Shown: positions 26,947-36,144, numbered from the stretch's first letter. The stretch is 48,048 bases of DNA from JABMOW01 sp964409335 (GCA_964409335.1 CAYPCW010000016.1:1-48048); one strand, 5' to 3'. The notes: generated from the letters alone by a model not told the origin. Numbers and translations: made by a program.

Positions 26947-27618
26947 ATGGGACAAGAAATTGATTTACTCATAAATTATCCAAAAACCAAACGGGATATC
27001 CATGCACGGATGGAATCAAAAACTGAAGAAGTCAGACTCATCGCACGAAAATTCGGCAAAGATTTCTTCGATGGTGACCGGCAATATGGGTATGGCGGAT
27101 TTTCATATAACCCTCGATTTTGGCAACCGGTAATCCCAACCCTGCAACGCCACTTTCATCTGGACAAAAATTCATCCGTTTTGGATGTCGGTTGCGCAAA
27201 AGGTTTTTTTATGTATGATCTATGTGAGCTTATCCCCGGGATCACCGTTAAAGGGATAGATATTTCTCATTATGCCGTTGATAATGCATTAGAAACTATG
27301 AAGTCTCACATTTGTAAGGCCAACGCAGTGGAATTACCATTCGACGATGATTCATTTGATGTCGTCATCTCCGTGAATACAGTCCATAATTTGGAATATC
27401 ATGAATGTGGAAAAGCTCTTGCAGAAATCCAAAGAGTGAGCAGGAGAGGCTGTTTTGTTACCGTTGATGCCTATCGAAACGATCAGGAAAAAGAGATTAT
27501 GTTTGCCTGGAACCTAACTGGCAGGACTATCCTTCATGTGGATGAATGGAAGGCATTATTTGCAGATTACGGTTATCAAGGCGATTATTTTTGGTTTATC
27601 CCACAAGACCCGATGTAA
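26947..27618 (+). CDS. Class I SAM-dependent methyltransferase
   Basis: 223 residues. The SAM-binding motif I is VLDVGCAKGFFMYDL (about 80-94), motif II GIDISHYAVDNA follows, and post-I/motif III LPFDDDSFDVVISVNTVHNL is near 130-149. The N-terminal extension contains YGYGGFSYNPRFWQPVIP. In sugar clusters such proteins usually O- or N-methylate a nucleotide sugar or the growing glycan. Start: ATG 26947 follows AAAGGTGA; GTG 26938 overlaps the previous stop and is less likely. The substrate is unknown. Confidence 0.83.
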   Translation: MGQEIDLLINYPKTKRDIHARMESKTEEVRLIARKFGKDFFDGDRQYGYGGFSYNPRFWQPVIPTLQRHFHLDKNSSVLDVGCAKGFFMYDLCELIPGITVKGIDISHYAVDNALETMKSHICKANAVELPFDDDSFDVVISVNTVHNLEYHECGKALAEIQRVSRRGCFVTVDAYRNDQEKEIMFAWNLTGRTILHVDEWKALFADYGYQGDYFWFIPQDPM

Positions 27619-27630
27619 AAAATATTGAGA

Positions 27631-28626
27631 ATGGATAACACACTGAAAATTGAACTTTTCAAAAAACTGCTTAAAATCAGGATTATCGAGGAAACCATCG
27701 CCAAAAAATATACAGACTGGGAAATGAGATGTCCCACACATTTGTCAACCGGTCAGGAGGGTGTCGCCGCAGGTGTGTGTCAGGCATTGGAAATTCAGGA
27801 TTTTGTTTTTAGTTCACACCGGTCACATGCACATTACATTGCTAAAGGGGGAGACCTAAACGGGATGATCTCTGAGATTTTCGGTAAATCAACGGGGTGT
27901 TCCATGGGACGGGGAGGTTCGATGCATCTCATTGATAAACGCGTGGGATTTTTGGGTTCTACCTCAATTGTTGGCGGGACGATTCCCCTCGCTGCCGGCG
28001 TTGCATTATCAGTAAAGTTAAATAAAACACATCAGGTGACTTGCGCATTTTTCGGCGATGCGGCCATAGAAGAAGGTGTTGCGTATGAAACGATAAATGT
28101 CGCCGTTACAAAAAATTTACCAGTACTGTTTATCTGTGAAAATAATCTATATTCAGTATATTCCCCACTATCGGTAAGACAACCGGTTGGCCGAAAAATA
28201 TACAAGATGGTTCAGGGTATCGGGATCACGGTTGATCATGGCAACGGGAACGACCCCTGGGAAGTATTCGAAAAATCCAGACGCGCCGTTAGAAGTATCC
28301 GGGAAACACAACATCCCCGTTTTTTGGAATTTTCCACATATCGCTGGAGAGAACATTGCGGGCCGTTTTTTGATAATGATCTTGGATACCGATCCGAATC
28401 TGAATTTTTGGAATGGAAGAAAAAGGATCCTGTACAATATTTTGAAAAGCATCTGATTGACCAGAACATCGCCATCCCTTCAGAAATTAACGGTATAAAA
28501 TACCAAATAACGAATGAAGTGACCCGGGCTTTTGCATTTGCTCATGGATCTGATTTTCCTGAATTTAAAAGTATTCATAACAGTGTTTATGCTGATAGAA
28601 ATAAGCCTGGGTATGAGAAAAATTAA
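27631..28626 (+). CDS. Thiamine-diphosphate E1 component, alpha subunit
   Basis: Alpha subunit of a pyruvate/2-oxoacid dehydrogenase-type E1 enzyme, about 331 residues. It has the substrate/TPP segments HLSTGQEGVAAG, SSHRSHAHYIAKGG and CSMGRGGSMHL. The TPP motif is FFGDAAIEEGVAYETIN...ICENN (about 145-175). The beta subunit follows with a 14-base overlap. No E2 or E3 gene is present anywhere in the window. In this sugar context the pair may use a 2-oxoacid as donor of an acyl or hydroxyacyl unit rather than feed central metabolism. ATG 27631 is taken; TTG 27625 is possible. Confidence 0.88.
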   Translation: MDNTLKIELFKKLLKIRIIEETIAKKYTDWEMRCPTHLSTGQEGVAAGVCQALEIQDFVFSSHRSHAHYIAKGGDLNGMISEIFGKSTGCSMGRGGSMHLIDKRVGFLGSTSIVGGTIPLAAGVALSVKLNKTHQVTCAFFGDAAIEEGVAYETINVAVTKNLPVLFICENNLYSVYSPLSVRQPVGRKIYKMVQGIGITVDHGNGNDPWEVFEKSRRAVRSIRETQHPRFLEFSTYRWREHCGPFFDNDLGYRSESEFLEWKKKDPVQYFEKHLIDQNIAIPSEINGIKYQITNEVTRAFAFAHGSDFPEFKSIHNSVYADRNKPGYEKN

Positions 28627-29668
28627 ATTCTACGAAGCGATTAACGAGGCATTCGTTACTGCGATGCAAATTGATCAAAATGTAATTTGCTTTGGTTTGG
28701 GTGTTGATGACCCAAAAGGCGTATTTGGAACTACTCTGGGTTTGAAAGAAAAATTCGGCGGTGATCGGGTATTCGATATCCCGGCGTCTGAAAATGCCAT
28801 GACCGGGATCGCAATTGGCGCTTCCCTGAACGGTATTCGGCCCGTGATGACCCACCAGAGACTGGATTTCAGCCTGCTGTCATTGGATCAGATCATCAAT
28901 AATGCGGCGAAATTTTATTTTATGTTTGGGGGGCAACATCGTGTTCCTGTCACTATTCGGTTGATCACCGGTAGGGGCTGGGGGCAGGGACCAACCCACT
29001 CACAAAACTTACAGGCACTTTTCGCACATATCCCCGGATTAAAAGTCGTAATGCCGACCACCGCCAGCGACGCCAAGGGACTCCTTTTATCCAGTATATT
29101 TGATGACAATCCTGTGATTTTTATCGAACATCGCTGGCTCCATAACCTTGAAGGCGATGTCCCTGAAGGAGATTATCGAATTAAGATCGGGAAAGCCCGA
29201 AAAATCTCAGATGGATCAGACTTAACAATCGTTTCCATGTCTTATATGACCATAGAAGCGATTCATGCGCTTGAGATTCTTAATAAATTTGGAATCACCT
29301 GCGATTTAATTGACCTCCGATCAATTAAACCCATGGACTGGGATGCAATTTATCAATCTGTGGAAAAAACGGGGAGAATTCTTGCCTTAGATACGGGAGT
29401 GCAAAATGGATCAGTTTCATCGGAAATCATTGCGGAAGTATGTCAGCATCGCTGGTCGGTATTGAAGTCCAAACCTGAAAGACTTGGACTACCCGATATT
29501 CCAACTCCCACAAGTCCGTCGTTAACAAAACATTTTTATAAACGGTCAGAGGATATCATTAATGTGGTCTCAAAAATGATGGGAAAAAAGTTAGATGGAT
29601 ATGCATTAATCGATCGAAAAAATGTCCCTCATGATGTCCCCGGCGACTGGTTTAAAGGTCCATTTTAG
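28613..29668 (+). CDS. Thiamine-diphosphate E1 component, beta subunit
   Basis: Beta subunit partner of the preceding gene, 351 residues. It starts RKIKFYEAINEAFVTAMQ, a typical E1 beta opening. The conserved glutamate that activates TPP lies in IPASENAMTGIAIGAS, and FYFMFGGQHRVPVTIRLITG and GPTHSQNLQALFAHIPGLKVVMP follow. A C-terminal tail of about 35 residues (MMGKKLDGYALIDRKNVPHD...) extends beyond ordinary E1 beta. ATG 28613 lies inside the end of the alpha gene, so the subunits are translationally coupled; an in-frame extension to 28532 would overlap further and lacks homology. Confidence 0.88.
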   Translation: MRKIKFYEAINEAFVTAMQIDQNVICFGLGVDDPKGVFGTTLGLKEKFGGDRVFDIPASENAMTGIAIGASLNGIRPVMTHQRLDFSLLSLDQIINNAAKFYFMFGGQHRVPVTIRLITGRGWGQGPTHSQNLQALFAHIPGLKVVMPTTASDAKGLLLSSIFDDNPVIFIEHRWLHNLEGDVPEGDYRIKIGKARKISDGSDLTIVSMSYMTIEAIHALEILNKFGITCDLIDLRSIKPMDWDAIYQSVEKTGRILALDTGVQNGSVSSEIIAEVCQHRWSVLKSKPERLGLPDIPTPTSPSLTKHFYKRSEDIINVVSKMMGKKLDGYALIDRKNVPHDVPGDWFKGPF

Positions 29669-29680
29669 GGAACTATTCCG

Positions 29681-30910
29681 TTGAATCTCGTTGACAAATA
29701 TAATCATGTCTATTTCACCGTGAGAAACAACTGTGTCCTTTGCTCAACACCCTTAAATGATGCACTGATCGAACTTCCCGATTTTCCGCTTACCGAGATA
29801 TACATACCATTTAAAAATACAATTGGAACGGGGTATTTGGATCAGGAATTTCATGTATGCAGGCATTGTGGTCTTGGACAGTTGAAGTACATCATTCCCG
29901 CGGAACTGTTGTATTCCGATGAATATGTTACCAGGACTTCTTCCAGTGCGTCTGCGAAGACCGCTATTGAATGTTTTACAGGTTTTGTAAACCATCACCT
30001 GCCAGACAGAACATTAGAAAGTATATTCGATATCGGCTCTAATGATGGGTATCTGATCAGACAATTTTCAAAACGATCCACACATTTATACGGGAACGAT
30101 CCGGTGATAAGGTCCGGAAAGGAAGATGTTAACGGGTCTACCCTTACTCAAATTGGGGATTTTTTTGAGAATATTGATTTTGATATGATTGAAAACCAAA
30201 TTGAGTGTTTCCTCTGCAGCCACACTCTTGAGCATATAAGCGATCCCAAATTATTTCTTTTAAAAGCATTGAATGCCGGTAATGAAGATACACTTTACTT
30301 TTTTCAATTCCCCGGACTTGAGGGAATGATCCGTGATGCTCATTTTGATCAGATATTTCATCAGCATTATAATTATTTTTCATTGCGATCAATACAGTAT
30401 CTTTTGACGGAATTAGGAGGAGATTTGATTGATTCTCAGATCAATCCTTATCATTGGAATTCGCTGATGATCGCATTCAAAAAAAAACAGTCCGCAGGGA
30501 TTAACCGGAAATATACCCATGAAAACAACAATCTGCTCAAGGAATCTTACATCCTTGATCAATACGCATTATTTAAACAGTCGATGGAGATCACCTCAAA
30601 TCGATTGAGATGTCTCGAACAAGAACCGATTTTCGGTTATGGTGCCGCCTTGATGTTACCGGTTTTGGATTACCATCTTAGAAACGGCTTATCCTGTCTC
30701 GAGGCTATTATTGATGACGATCCCTCGAAAATTGGGAAATATTATCTGAATGTCCCGGTAAAAATTATTCGTTCTAAAATGGCAAATAACTTAGAAAGTG
30801 CGGCGGTAATTCTTACGGCGATAAACTCATCAGAAGCCGTAAGGAAGATCATCCCCAAGATGATAGAACTTAATTTCAAACACATCATCATCCCATTAAA
30901 TTTAATTTAG
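29681..30910 (+). CDS. Sugar C-methyltransferase-like protein
   Basis: 409 residues in three parts that match the TylC3/NovU/TcaB9 sugar C-methyltransferase layout. An N-terminal zinc-binding part has CVLC (about 18-21) and CRHCGLGQL (about 60-68). The central SAM domain has SIFDIGSNDGYLIRQF and SHTLEHISDPKLF. The C-terminal Rossmann-like domain includes FGYGAALMLPVLDY and AIIDDDPSKIGKY. Such enzymes add a methyl branch to a 3- or 4-keto sugar. At the active site I read IFHQHYNYFS, where TcaB9-type enzymes have YHEH, so the activity may have changed. The start is TTG 29681, ten bases after GGGA. Confidence 0.82.
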   Translation: MNLVDKYNHVYFTVRNNCVLCSTPLNDALIELPDFPLTEIYIPFKNTIGTGYLDQEFHVCRHCGLGQLKYIIPAELLYSDEYVTRTSSSASAKTAIECFTGFVNHHLPDRTLESIFDIGSNDGYLIRQFSKRSTHLYGNDPVIRSGKEDVNGSTLTQIGDFFENIDFDMIENQIECFLCSHTLEHISDPKLFLLKALNAGNEDTLYFFQFPGLEGMIRDAHFDQIFHQHYNYFSLRSIQYLLTELGGDLIDSQINPYHWNSLMIAFKKKQSAGINRKYTHENNNLLKESYILDQYALFKQSMEITSNRLRCLEQEPIFGYGAALMLPVLDYHLRNGLSCLEAIIDDDPSKIGKYYLNVPVKIIRSKMANNLESAAVILTAINSSEAVRKIIPKMIELNFKHIIIPLNLI

Positions 30911-30952
30911 TAACAAAAATATAAGCTTTAATTAATAGCGTATGAGGATATC

Positions 30953-31720
30953 ATGGATCTTTTAATCAGTGGAAAAAGAGCACTGGTCACCGGCGCCGGA
31001 AGAGGTTTGGGACGGTCTATTGCACGCTGCCTGTCTGAAGAGGGAGTAGATGTCGCTCTTGTATCCAGAACCGGTCAGGACCTTGATTCGTTCAGGGCAG
31101 AATATGGCAAAAACCATATGGGTTTTGTCTATGACTTGATGTCGCCTGACAGTCCATCAAAAATGTTTACCGCTGTTTGTACCCAATTCGGGACCCCGGA
31201 TATAATCATCCATAATATCGGCGGTACATTGGGAATTACCGACCCTATGTGCTCTATTGGAGCCTGGCAAAAAGTATATCGTTTTAATTTAGAGATTGCA
31301 ATTGAAATAAATCTGTTGGCAATCCCAAATATGAAGGAAAAGAGATGGGGCAAAATCATTCACATTTCATCCATCGCAGCACTTGAGAATCAGGGAACAA
31401 CGCCCTATTGTTCCATAAAGGCGGCGTTAACTGCCTATTCACGAAGTCTAGGCAAATACCTGGCCCCAGAGGGAATAAATGTTACAGCCGTCCTTCCCGG
31501 CGCCGTATTTACAGAGGGAGGATATTGGGATAATGCCCGAAAATCACGCCCGGAACATGTGGAAAAATATCTGAAAGAAAGAATGTCAATCGGAAGATTT
31601 GGAGAACCTGATGAAATAGGAAAAATCGTTACGTTTCTGTGCTCGGATCACGCTTCTTTTATCGTCGGTTCTGCAATCACCGTCGACGGCGGACAGGGAC
31701 TATGTTTTTTTCAAAATTAA
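30953..31720 (+). CDS. Classical SDR oxidoreductase (1)
   Basis: NAD(P)-dependent short-chain dehydrogenase, 255 residues. Cofactor motif TGAGRGLGRSIA (14-25), HNIGG at the NNAG position, catalytic Ser in HISSIAAL (about 143) and YCSIK (about 157-161). It ends DGGQGLCFFQN in the usual SDR C terminus. FabG-like in size; in this locus it is likely to reduce a keto group of a sugar or side chain. ATG is preceded by AGGA at five bases. The preceding gap of 42 bases is one of the larger breaks inside the string. Confidence 0.85.
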   Translation: MDLLISGKRALVTGAGRGLGRSIARCLSEEGVDVALVSRTGQDLDSFRAEYGKNHMGFVYDLMSPDSPSKMFTAVCTQFGTPDIIIHNIGGTLGITDPMCSIGAWQKVYRFNLEIAIEINLLAIPNMKEKRWGKIIHISSIAALENQGTTPYCSIKAALTAYSRSLGKYLAPEGINVTAVLPGAVFTEGGYWDNARKSRPEHVEKYLKERMSIGRFGEPDEIGKIVTFLCSDHASFIVGSAITVDGGQGLCFFQN

Positions 31721-31732
31721 TGAAAAATTAGT

Positions 31733-32509
31733 ATGAATAAAATACTTCGAAAAAAAATAGTCGAAACCATTACAAATGGAGGTGAAGGTCACATCCCAAG
31801 TTCATTTTCGATCGTTGACCTGATTGACGTATTATATTCTAATCATCTGAAATTTGATGCAAAAGATCCAGAGTGGGATCAAAGAGATTACTTTGTGCTG
31901 AGCAAAGGGCATGGATGCATGGCCCTGTATGTTGTACTCGAAAAATTTGGGTTTATCAGTCAACGGGACCTGGACAATTATGGCAAATTCGAAGGAATAC
32001 TGGGAGGACACCCAGACCGCACAAAAGTTCCCGGAGTTGAAGCCTCTACCGGTTCACTAGGACACGGGCTGCCTATTGCCGTTGGAATTGCACTGGCACA
32101 CAAAATTCAGGAGAAGAAAAATCTTATTTATGTGCTGGTCGGTGACGGAGAATGTCATGAAGGCACGATTTGGGAATCCGCACTGGTTGCACAGAATTTA
32201 AAGTTAAATAATTTGTGTTGTATTGTCGATTCTAATGGTTCTGCCGCACAAATACTACCCCACCCAAATATCATTGAGCAATGGCGCTCCTTTGGATGGA
32301 ATGTCTTAACTATTGACGGTCACAACGAATCCGGGATTGACGCTGCATTTCAATCTTTTAAGACTCATCGCGACCTTAAACCGACGGTGATTATTGCCAA
32401 TACAGTGAAAGGTAAAGGTGTCAGTTTTCTGGAATCACACGGAATCTGGCATCACAAAATCCCTAATCCTTCTGAATTGAATGACATCATTCAGGAGTTG
32501 GATCGATGA
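31733..32509 (+). CDS. Transketolase, N-terminal (TPP-binding) subunit
   Basis: Split transketolase, 258 residues. Motifs: GHIPSSFSIVDLIDVLY near the start, LSKGHGCMALYVVL, EASTGSLGHGLPIAVGIALA, and the TPP/Mg motif VGDGECHEGTIWESALVAQNLKLNN (about 137-161). It forms an active enzyme only with the C-terminal half, encoded next with an ATGA overlap. Transketolase moves a two-carbon glycolaldehyde unit between ketose and aldose. Split halves inside polysaccharide loci are often not central-metabolism enzymes but modify a special sugar; that is inference here. Confidence 0.9.
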   Translation: MNKILRKKIVETITNGGEGHIPSSFSIVDLIDVLYSNHLKFDAKDPEWDQRDYFVLSKGHGCMALYVVLEKFGFISQRDLDNYGKFEGILGGHPDRTKVPGVEASTGSLGHGLPIAVGIALAHKIQEKKNLIYVLVGDGECHEGTIWESALVAQNLKLNNLCCIVDSNGSAAQILPHPNIIEQWRSFGWNVLTIDGHNESGIDAAFQSFKTHRDLKPTVIIANTVKGKGVSFLESHGIWHHKIPNPSELNDIIQELDR

Positions 32510-33423
32510 GACAGACATTCACAAACGAGATGCTGAATGTGGGATTAATCAATGAACGATTAGTCGTTTTGGTGGGTGATATCAGTCATTTTGCACTACA
32601 ACCTTATGCAAAAGCATGTCCCGGCCGGTTTTACAATGTCGGGATATGCGAACCGACAATTATTGGTATCGCAGCCGGTTTAGCCCTTTCAGGGTTTTAT
32701 CCCGTCGTACACACCATCACCCCATTTATCGTTGAACGCGGATTTGAACAAATAAAATTGGATTTCTGTTACCAGAAACTTGGTGGCAATTTTATCTCTG
32801 TGGGGAGTGCGTTTGATTACTCGGGACTCGGTGTCAGTCATTATTGTTATAACGATATTGCTTTGATAAAGTCATTGCCCAGAACTCAAATTATTAGTCC
32901 TGCTATGCCCAATGAGTTTATCCGGTTGTTTCATGACACATATCAAAATTCATTTCTCACTTATTTTAGGCTCCCGGAAGTCAAACATGAGTTTCCTATT
33001 CCCGATGAAAATATTGAACTGGGAAAAGCCATTAAACTGAGAGATGGGAATGACATTACCATAGTTGCAATCGGATCCCAGCTAAAATCGGTGATGCAGT
33101 GTGAGAAGGGACTAAAAAAGATCGGAATCAATTATGAGTTGTTGTATGTCCATACTATCAAACCCTTCGATTATCAGTCGATATCGGATAGCGCTCAAAA
33201 AACGGGAAAAGTAGTCGTTATTGAAGAGCACGCAATGTATGGCGGGGCTTCAGATGAGGTCATGAGAGCCATTTGTAACCTTAAAAACATATCTTCAACT
33301 TTCATCACAATTCCGAATGAATTTGTTCATGGATACGGGAAAATTGAGGACCATTATAAATATCTTGGATTCACGGCAGAAAATGTCATCAAAAATTGCA
33401 AGCAGCTTTTAAAGATAAAATAA
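32506..33423 (+). CDS. Transketolase, C-terminal subunit
   Basis: 305-residue partner of the preceding gene. It contains the pyrimidine-binding domain with FYNVGICEPTIIGIAAGLAL, whose Glu activates TPP. FYPVVHTITPFIVERGFEQIKLD follows, then the C-terminal domain with a late VVVIEEHAMYGGASDEV. The start ATG overlaps the N-terminal subunit stop as ATGA. Length and motif order match split transketolases, not 1-deoxyxylulose-5-phosphate synthase, which is a single long chain. Confidence 0.9.
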   Translation: MRQTFTNEMLNVGLINERLVVLVGDISHFALQPYAKACPGRFYNVGICEPTIIGIAAGLALSGFYPVVHTITPFIVERGFEQIKLDFCYQKLGGNFISVGSAFDYSGLGVSHYCYNDIALIKSLPRTQIISPAMPNEFIRLFHDTYQNSFLTYFRLPEVKHEFPIPDENIELGKAIKLRDGNDITIVAIGSQLKSVMQCEKGLKKIGINYELLYVHTIKPFDYQSISDSAQKTGKVVVIEEHAMYGGASDEVMRAICNLKNISSTFITIPNEFVHGYGKIEDHYKYLGFTAENVIKNCKQLLKIK

Positions 33424-33441
33424 TGAGTGCCTGTTCATACT

Positions 33442-34347
33442 ATGAATAATATGACTTTGACTGCGATCTGGGATTTTTCAAAAACGGATGATCGTTTAGG
33501 ATCATTTATTATTTTTCAGGAAGAACTGTTACAATTTTGTCTGATCAGTCAGGTTGCAACTGTCGACCTGTATTTTGGGTCGACCGATAGAAATAAATCC
33601 CTCAAACACTGGGAAATTATTGCAAATCTAAATCCCGCAATAAAAACCAGGCACTTTTTAAATCATGAATTACCCTGGCGGGATTGGATAAAAGGGGAAA
33701 AACTAACCTGGCCAAAGACGGATATAATTCAAAATTCTAGTTACACAGGCAGTACTCTTGAAGTACAACAGTTATGGAAACAAACCGGCCGGATCATCAA
33801 TCTTTTATCCCCTGAACCTGAGATTCAAAGGGCAAATTCCTGGATGAGGTGTTGGCTTGACGGTAAAGTTCCAATAGCGGTTCATCTTAAATCGAATCCA
33901 CTGGACCCTCAAAGTAACGCAAATCAGAATGCATGGGCTGTTTTTTTTAAGGATTGTCACCAGAAAGAAATACCCGTTATATTTGTACTTATCGGATCGG
34001 ATAAAATTAAAGATAATATAAGAAAACTCCCTAACACCGTTGTCACTAAGGACTTTGGCGGAGATTTAAGCCTTGATTTTGCAATCATTCAACAGTCTGC
34101 TGGATTTATGGGGATGTCCAGCGGACCCTGCAATCTGGCAATTATGAGTTCCAAACCGTATTTAATTTGGAAACACCCAAACCATCACCTCGAAGAGATG
34201 GAGAAGGAATTTCAAGATATGGACGGATTTATTTTTGCGACTAAAGGGCAAAAGTTTTTCAGAGAATTTGATACATCTGATCACATTACGAATCACTTTA
34301 CCCCGTGGTACACCGATCATGTTTCAAATTGGGAACGATTGATTTAA
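33442..34347 (+). CDS. Unrecognised protein, possible GT-B-type glycosyltransferase
   Basis: I do not recognise a named family. About 301 residues, no signal peptide or membrane segment. The C-terminal half has a Rossmann-like run: VPIAVHLKSNP, then KEIPVIFVLIGSD, VVTKDFGGDLSLDFAIIQQS, and FMGMSSGPCNLAIMSSKPYLIW. A segment with a small-residue GP and LA after a buried strand is typical of the donor domain of GT-B glycosyltransferases such as heptosyltransferases and fucosyltransferases. That suggests transfer of the sugar made by this cluster. Start is uncertain: ATG 33442 taken, GTG 33427 and ATG 33451 are alternatives, none with a strong ribosome site. Confidence 0.5.
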   Translation: MNNMTLTAIWDFSKTDDRLGSFIIFQEELLQFCLISQVATVDLYFGSTDRNKSLKHWEIIANLNPAIKTRHFLNHELPWRDWIKGEKLTWPKTDIIQNSSYTGSTLEVQQLWKQTGRIINLLSPEPEIQRANSWMRCWLDGKVPIAVHLKSNPLDPQSNANQNAWAVFFKDCHQKEIPVIFVLIGSDKIKDNIRKLPNTVVTKDFGGDLSLDFAIIQQSAGFMGMSSGPCNLAIMSSKPYLIWKHPNHHLEEMEKEFQDMDGFIFATKGQKFFREFDTSDHITNHFTPWYTDHVSNWERLI

Positions 34348-35160
34348 ATGAATATTGATTGTAAAGGAAAAACAGTTCTGATCACCGGCGCTGCAAGAGG
34401 TATCGGTAAGACGATTGCAAATGTTTTCGCAGAAAATGGGGCTGCGATTATCATTGCGGATATTGATCGGGATTCAGGCATAAAAACGGCATCAGAGATA
34501 AGATCGACCGGATATCATTGCGAGTATTTTCAAATTGATTTGAATGATCCGGGACAGATCGACAATATGATCACACTGCTTATTCATAAATATAATCATA
34601 TCGATACCCTCATCAATAATGCTCGTGCAGGAAAAAGGACATCCCTCACAGAGGAATCAGATGAAAATTGGAATGCTACAGTCAATATTTCGCTGAAAGC
34701 ACCATTATTTCTTTCCAGAGCATTTATCGATTTTGTTCAAAAATCAGATATTGACTATTCTATTATAAATATATCGAGCGTATCTTCTACTACGGTTTGT
34801 AATGAATCGGCATCGTACCACATTGCAAAAGCAGGTTTAGAGAATTTGACCCGGTATCTCGCAGTGGCAGGAGGCGCAAAGGGAATCCGTGTAAATGCGA
34901 TCCGTCCCGGCTTTATTATCCAAGACGAGCATATTGATTATTTTATGAGCAAAGAAAATTCCGGTTACCGGATGATGGCTGAATTCTGTCATCCGGTTCA
35001 ACACATTGGCCGATCTGTAGATATCGCACATGCAGCACTTTTTTTAAGTTCCCGGTTGGCTGCCTTCATTACCGGAGAAGTTTTGACAGTTGACGGCGGA
35101 CTTTCTATTCAGGACCAATGGACACTCATTTCAAATTTTAACAATTTTAAAAAATCTTGA
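34348..35160 (+). CDS. Classical SDR oxidoreductase (2)
   Basis: NAD(P)-dependent short-chain dehydrogenase, 270 residues. It has TGAARGIGKTIA (14-25), NNARAG (about 91), ISSVSSTTV with the catalytic Ser, and YHIAK (about 155-159). The ending ITGEVLTVDGGLSIQDQW is typical. It begins at the base after the previous stop. Its stop overlaps the TTG start of the aldo/keto reductase, so it is coupled in both directions. The substrate is unknown; a keto step of the sugar pathway is likely. Confidence 0.85.
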   Translation: MNIDCKGKTVLITGAARGIGKTIANVFAENGAAIIIADIDRDSGIKTASEIRSTGYHCEYFQIDLNDPGQIDNMITLLIHKYNHIDTLINNARAGKRTSLTEESDENWNATVNISLKAPLFLSRAFIDFVQKSDIDYSIINISSVSSTTVCNESASYHIAKAGLENLTRYLAVAGGAKGIRVNAIRPGFIIQDEHIDYFMSKENSGYRMMAEFCHPVQHIGRSVDIAHAALFLSSRLAAFITGEVLTVDGGLSIQDQWTLISNFNNFKKS

Positions 35161-36140
35161 AATACCATACACTGGGAAAAACTGACCTCCGGATTTCACC
35201 CATTGGTATGGGAGGCAATATTTTCGGTTATTTACTCGATGAGTATCAGACGATAAAAATGCTTGATTGTGCTTTAGACCTTGGAATTAATTTCATTGAT
35301 ACTGCTGATGTGTACTCCGGCGGTCTATCAGAGACTTTCGTTTCCAAAGCAACATCTAAATGCAGACATAAATGGATTATCGCATCAAAAGCCGGGTTAA
35401 ATAAAGGTGAAGACGTAGCAGGAATAGGGAAAAAAGAGAAAATCAGGGAAAAAGTTGAAAATAGTCTGAAAAGGTTAAATACTGATTATATTGATTTATA
35501 TCAACTTCATCATTTTGATCCGGTGACTCCCTTAGACGAATCGTTAAGCGCATTTGATGAGTTAGTATACGAAGGGAAAATCCGTTATAGCGGCTGCTCC
35601 AATTTTAATTTTGAACAAATGAAGGTCTCATTTTCAATCGCAAACAGCCTAAAATCAAATGGATTTTCCTCCATTCAAATGCCTTATAATTTGTTAAAAC
35701 GCAATATTGAGAAAGATATTCTTCCCTTTTGTCGGGCACATAAAATGGGGGTTATCGTCTATGGTGCTATCGGCAGGGGAATTTTATCAGATAAGTACCT
35801 GAAAATCAATAATTGTACGACCGATTATATTACCAGGGCACATTTGAGTGATGGTATCCGCAATGACCTTACCCCCAAGATACAGGATTTGCTTCAAAAC
35901 CTGAACAAATATGCTCATGAAAAACTGGGTACTAATCTACAAACCATGGCAATATCCTGGATACATCACCAGAAAGCGGTATCGTCCGTTTTACTCGGGA
36001 TGAGATCAACGATCCAATTGAAAGATAATCTGAAAGCGCTTGAACTAGTACTGAATGGTGAAAATCTAAATGCTATTGATGAGTTAATCGGGGATCTCTC
36101 CATGTTTCATTCGCTTTCCCTCGGTGATTTTATTAGCTAA
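35157..36140 (+). CDS. Aldo/keto reductase
   Basis: NADPH-dependent reductase with a TIM-barrel fold, 327 residues. The catalytic tetrad is visible: Asp in NFIDTADVYSGG (D, Y of VYS), Lys in IIASKAG and His in YQLHHFDP. It opens with KYHTLGKTDLRISPIGMGG, the family start. The start codon is TTG at 35157 inside the previous stop (TTGA). Such enzymes in NDP-sugar loci reduce keto groups at C3 or C4 of deoxysugars; here the target is inferred only. Confidence 0.88.
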   Translation: MKYHTLGKTDLRISPIGMGGNIFGYLLDEYQTIKMLDCALDLGINFIDTADVYSGGLSETFVSKATSKCRHKWIIASKAGLNKGEDVAGIGKKEKIREKVENSLKRLNTDYIDLYQLHHFDPVTPLDESLSAFDELVYEGKIRYSGCSNFNFEQMKVSFSIANSLKSNGFSSIQMPYNLLKRNIEKDILPFCRAHKMGVIVYGAIGRGILSDKYLKINNCTTDYITRAHLSDGIRNDLTPKIQDLLQNLNKYAHEKLGTNLQTMAISWIHHQKAVSSVLLGMRSTIQLKDNLKALELVLNGENLNAIDELIGDLSMFHSLSLGDFIS

Positions 36141-36144
36141 ACTA

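Noticed and set aside
31733..33423. 1-deoxyxylulose-5-phosphate synthase
   Set aside because: The enzyme is split into two halves with the DGECHEGTIWE motif of split transketolases and the wrong total layout for DXS.
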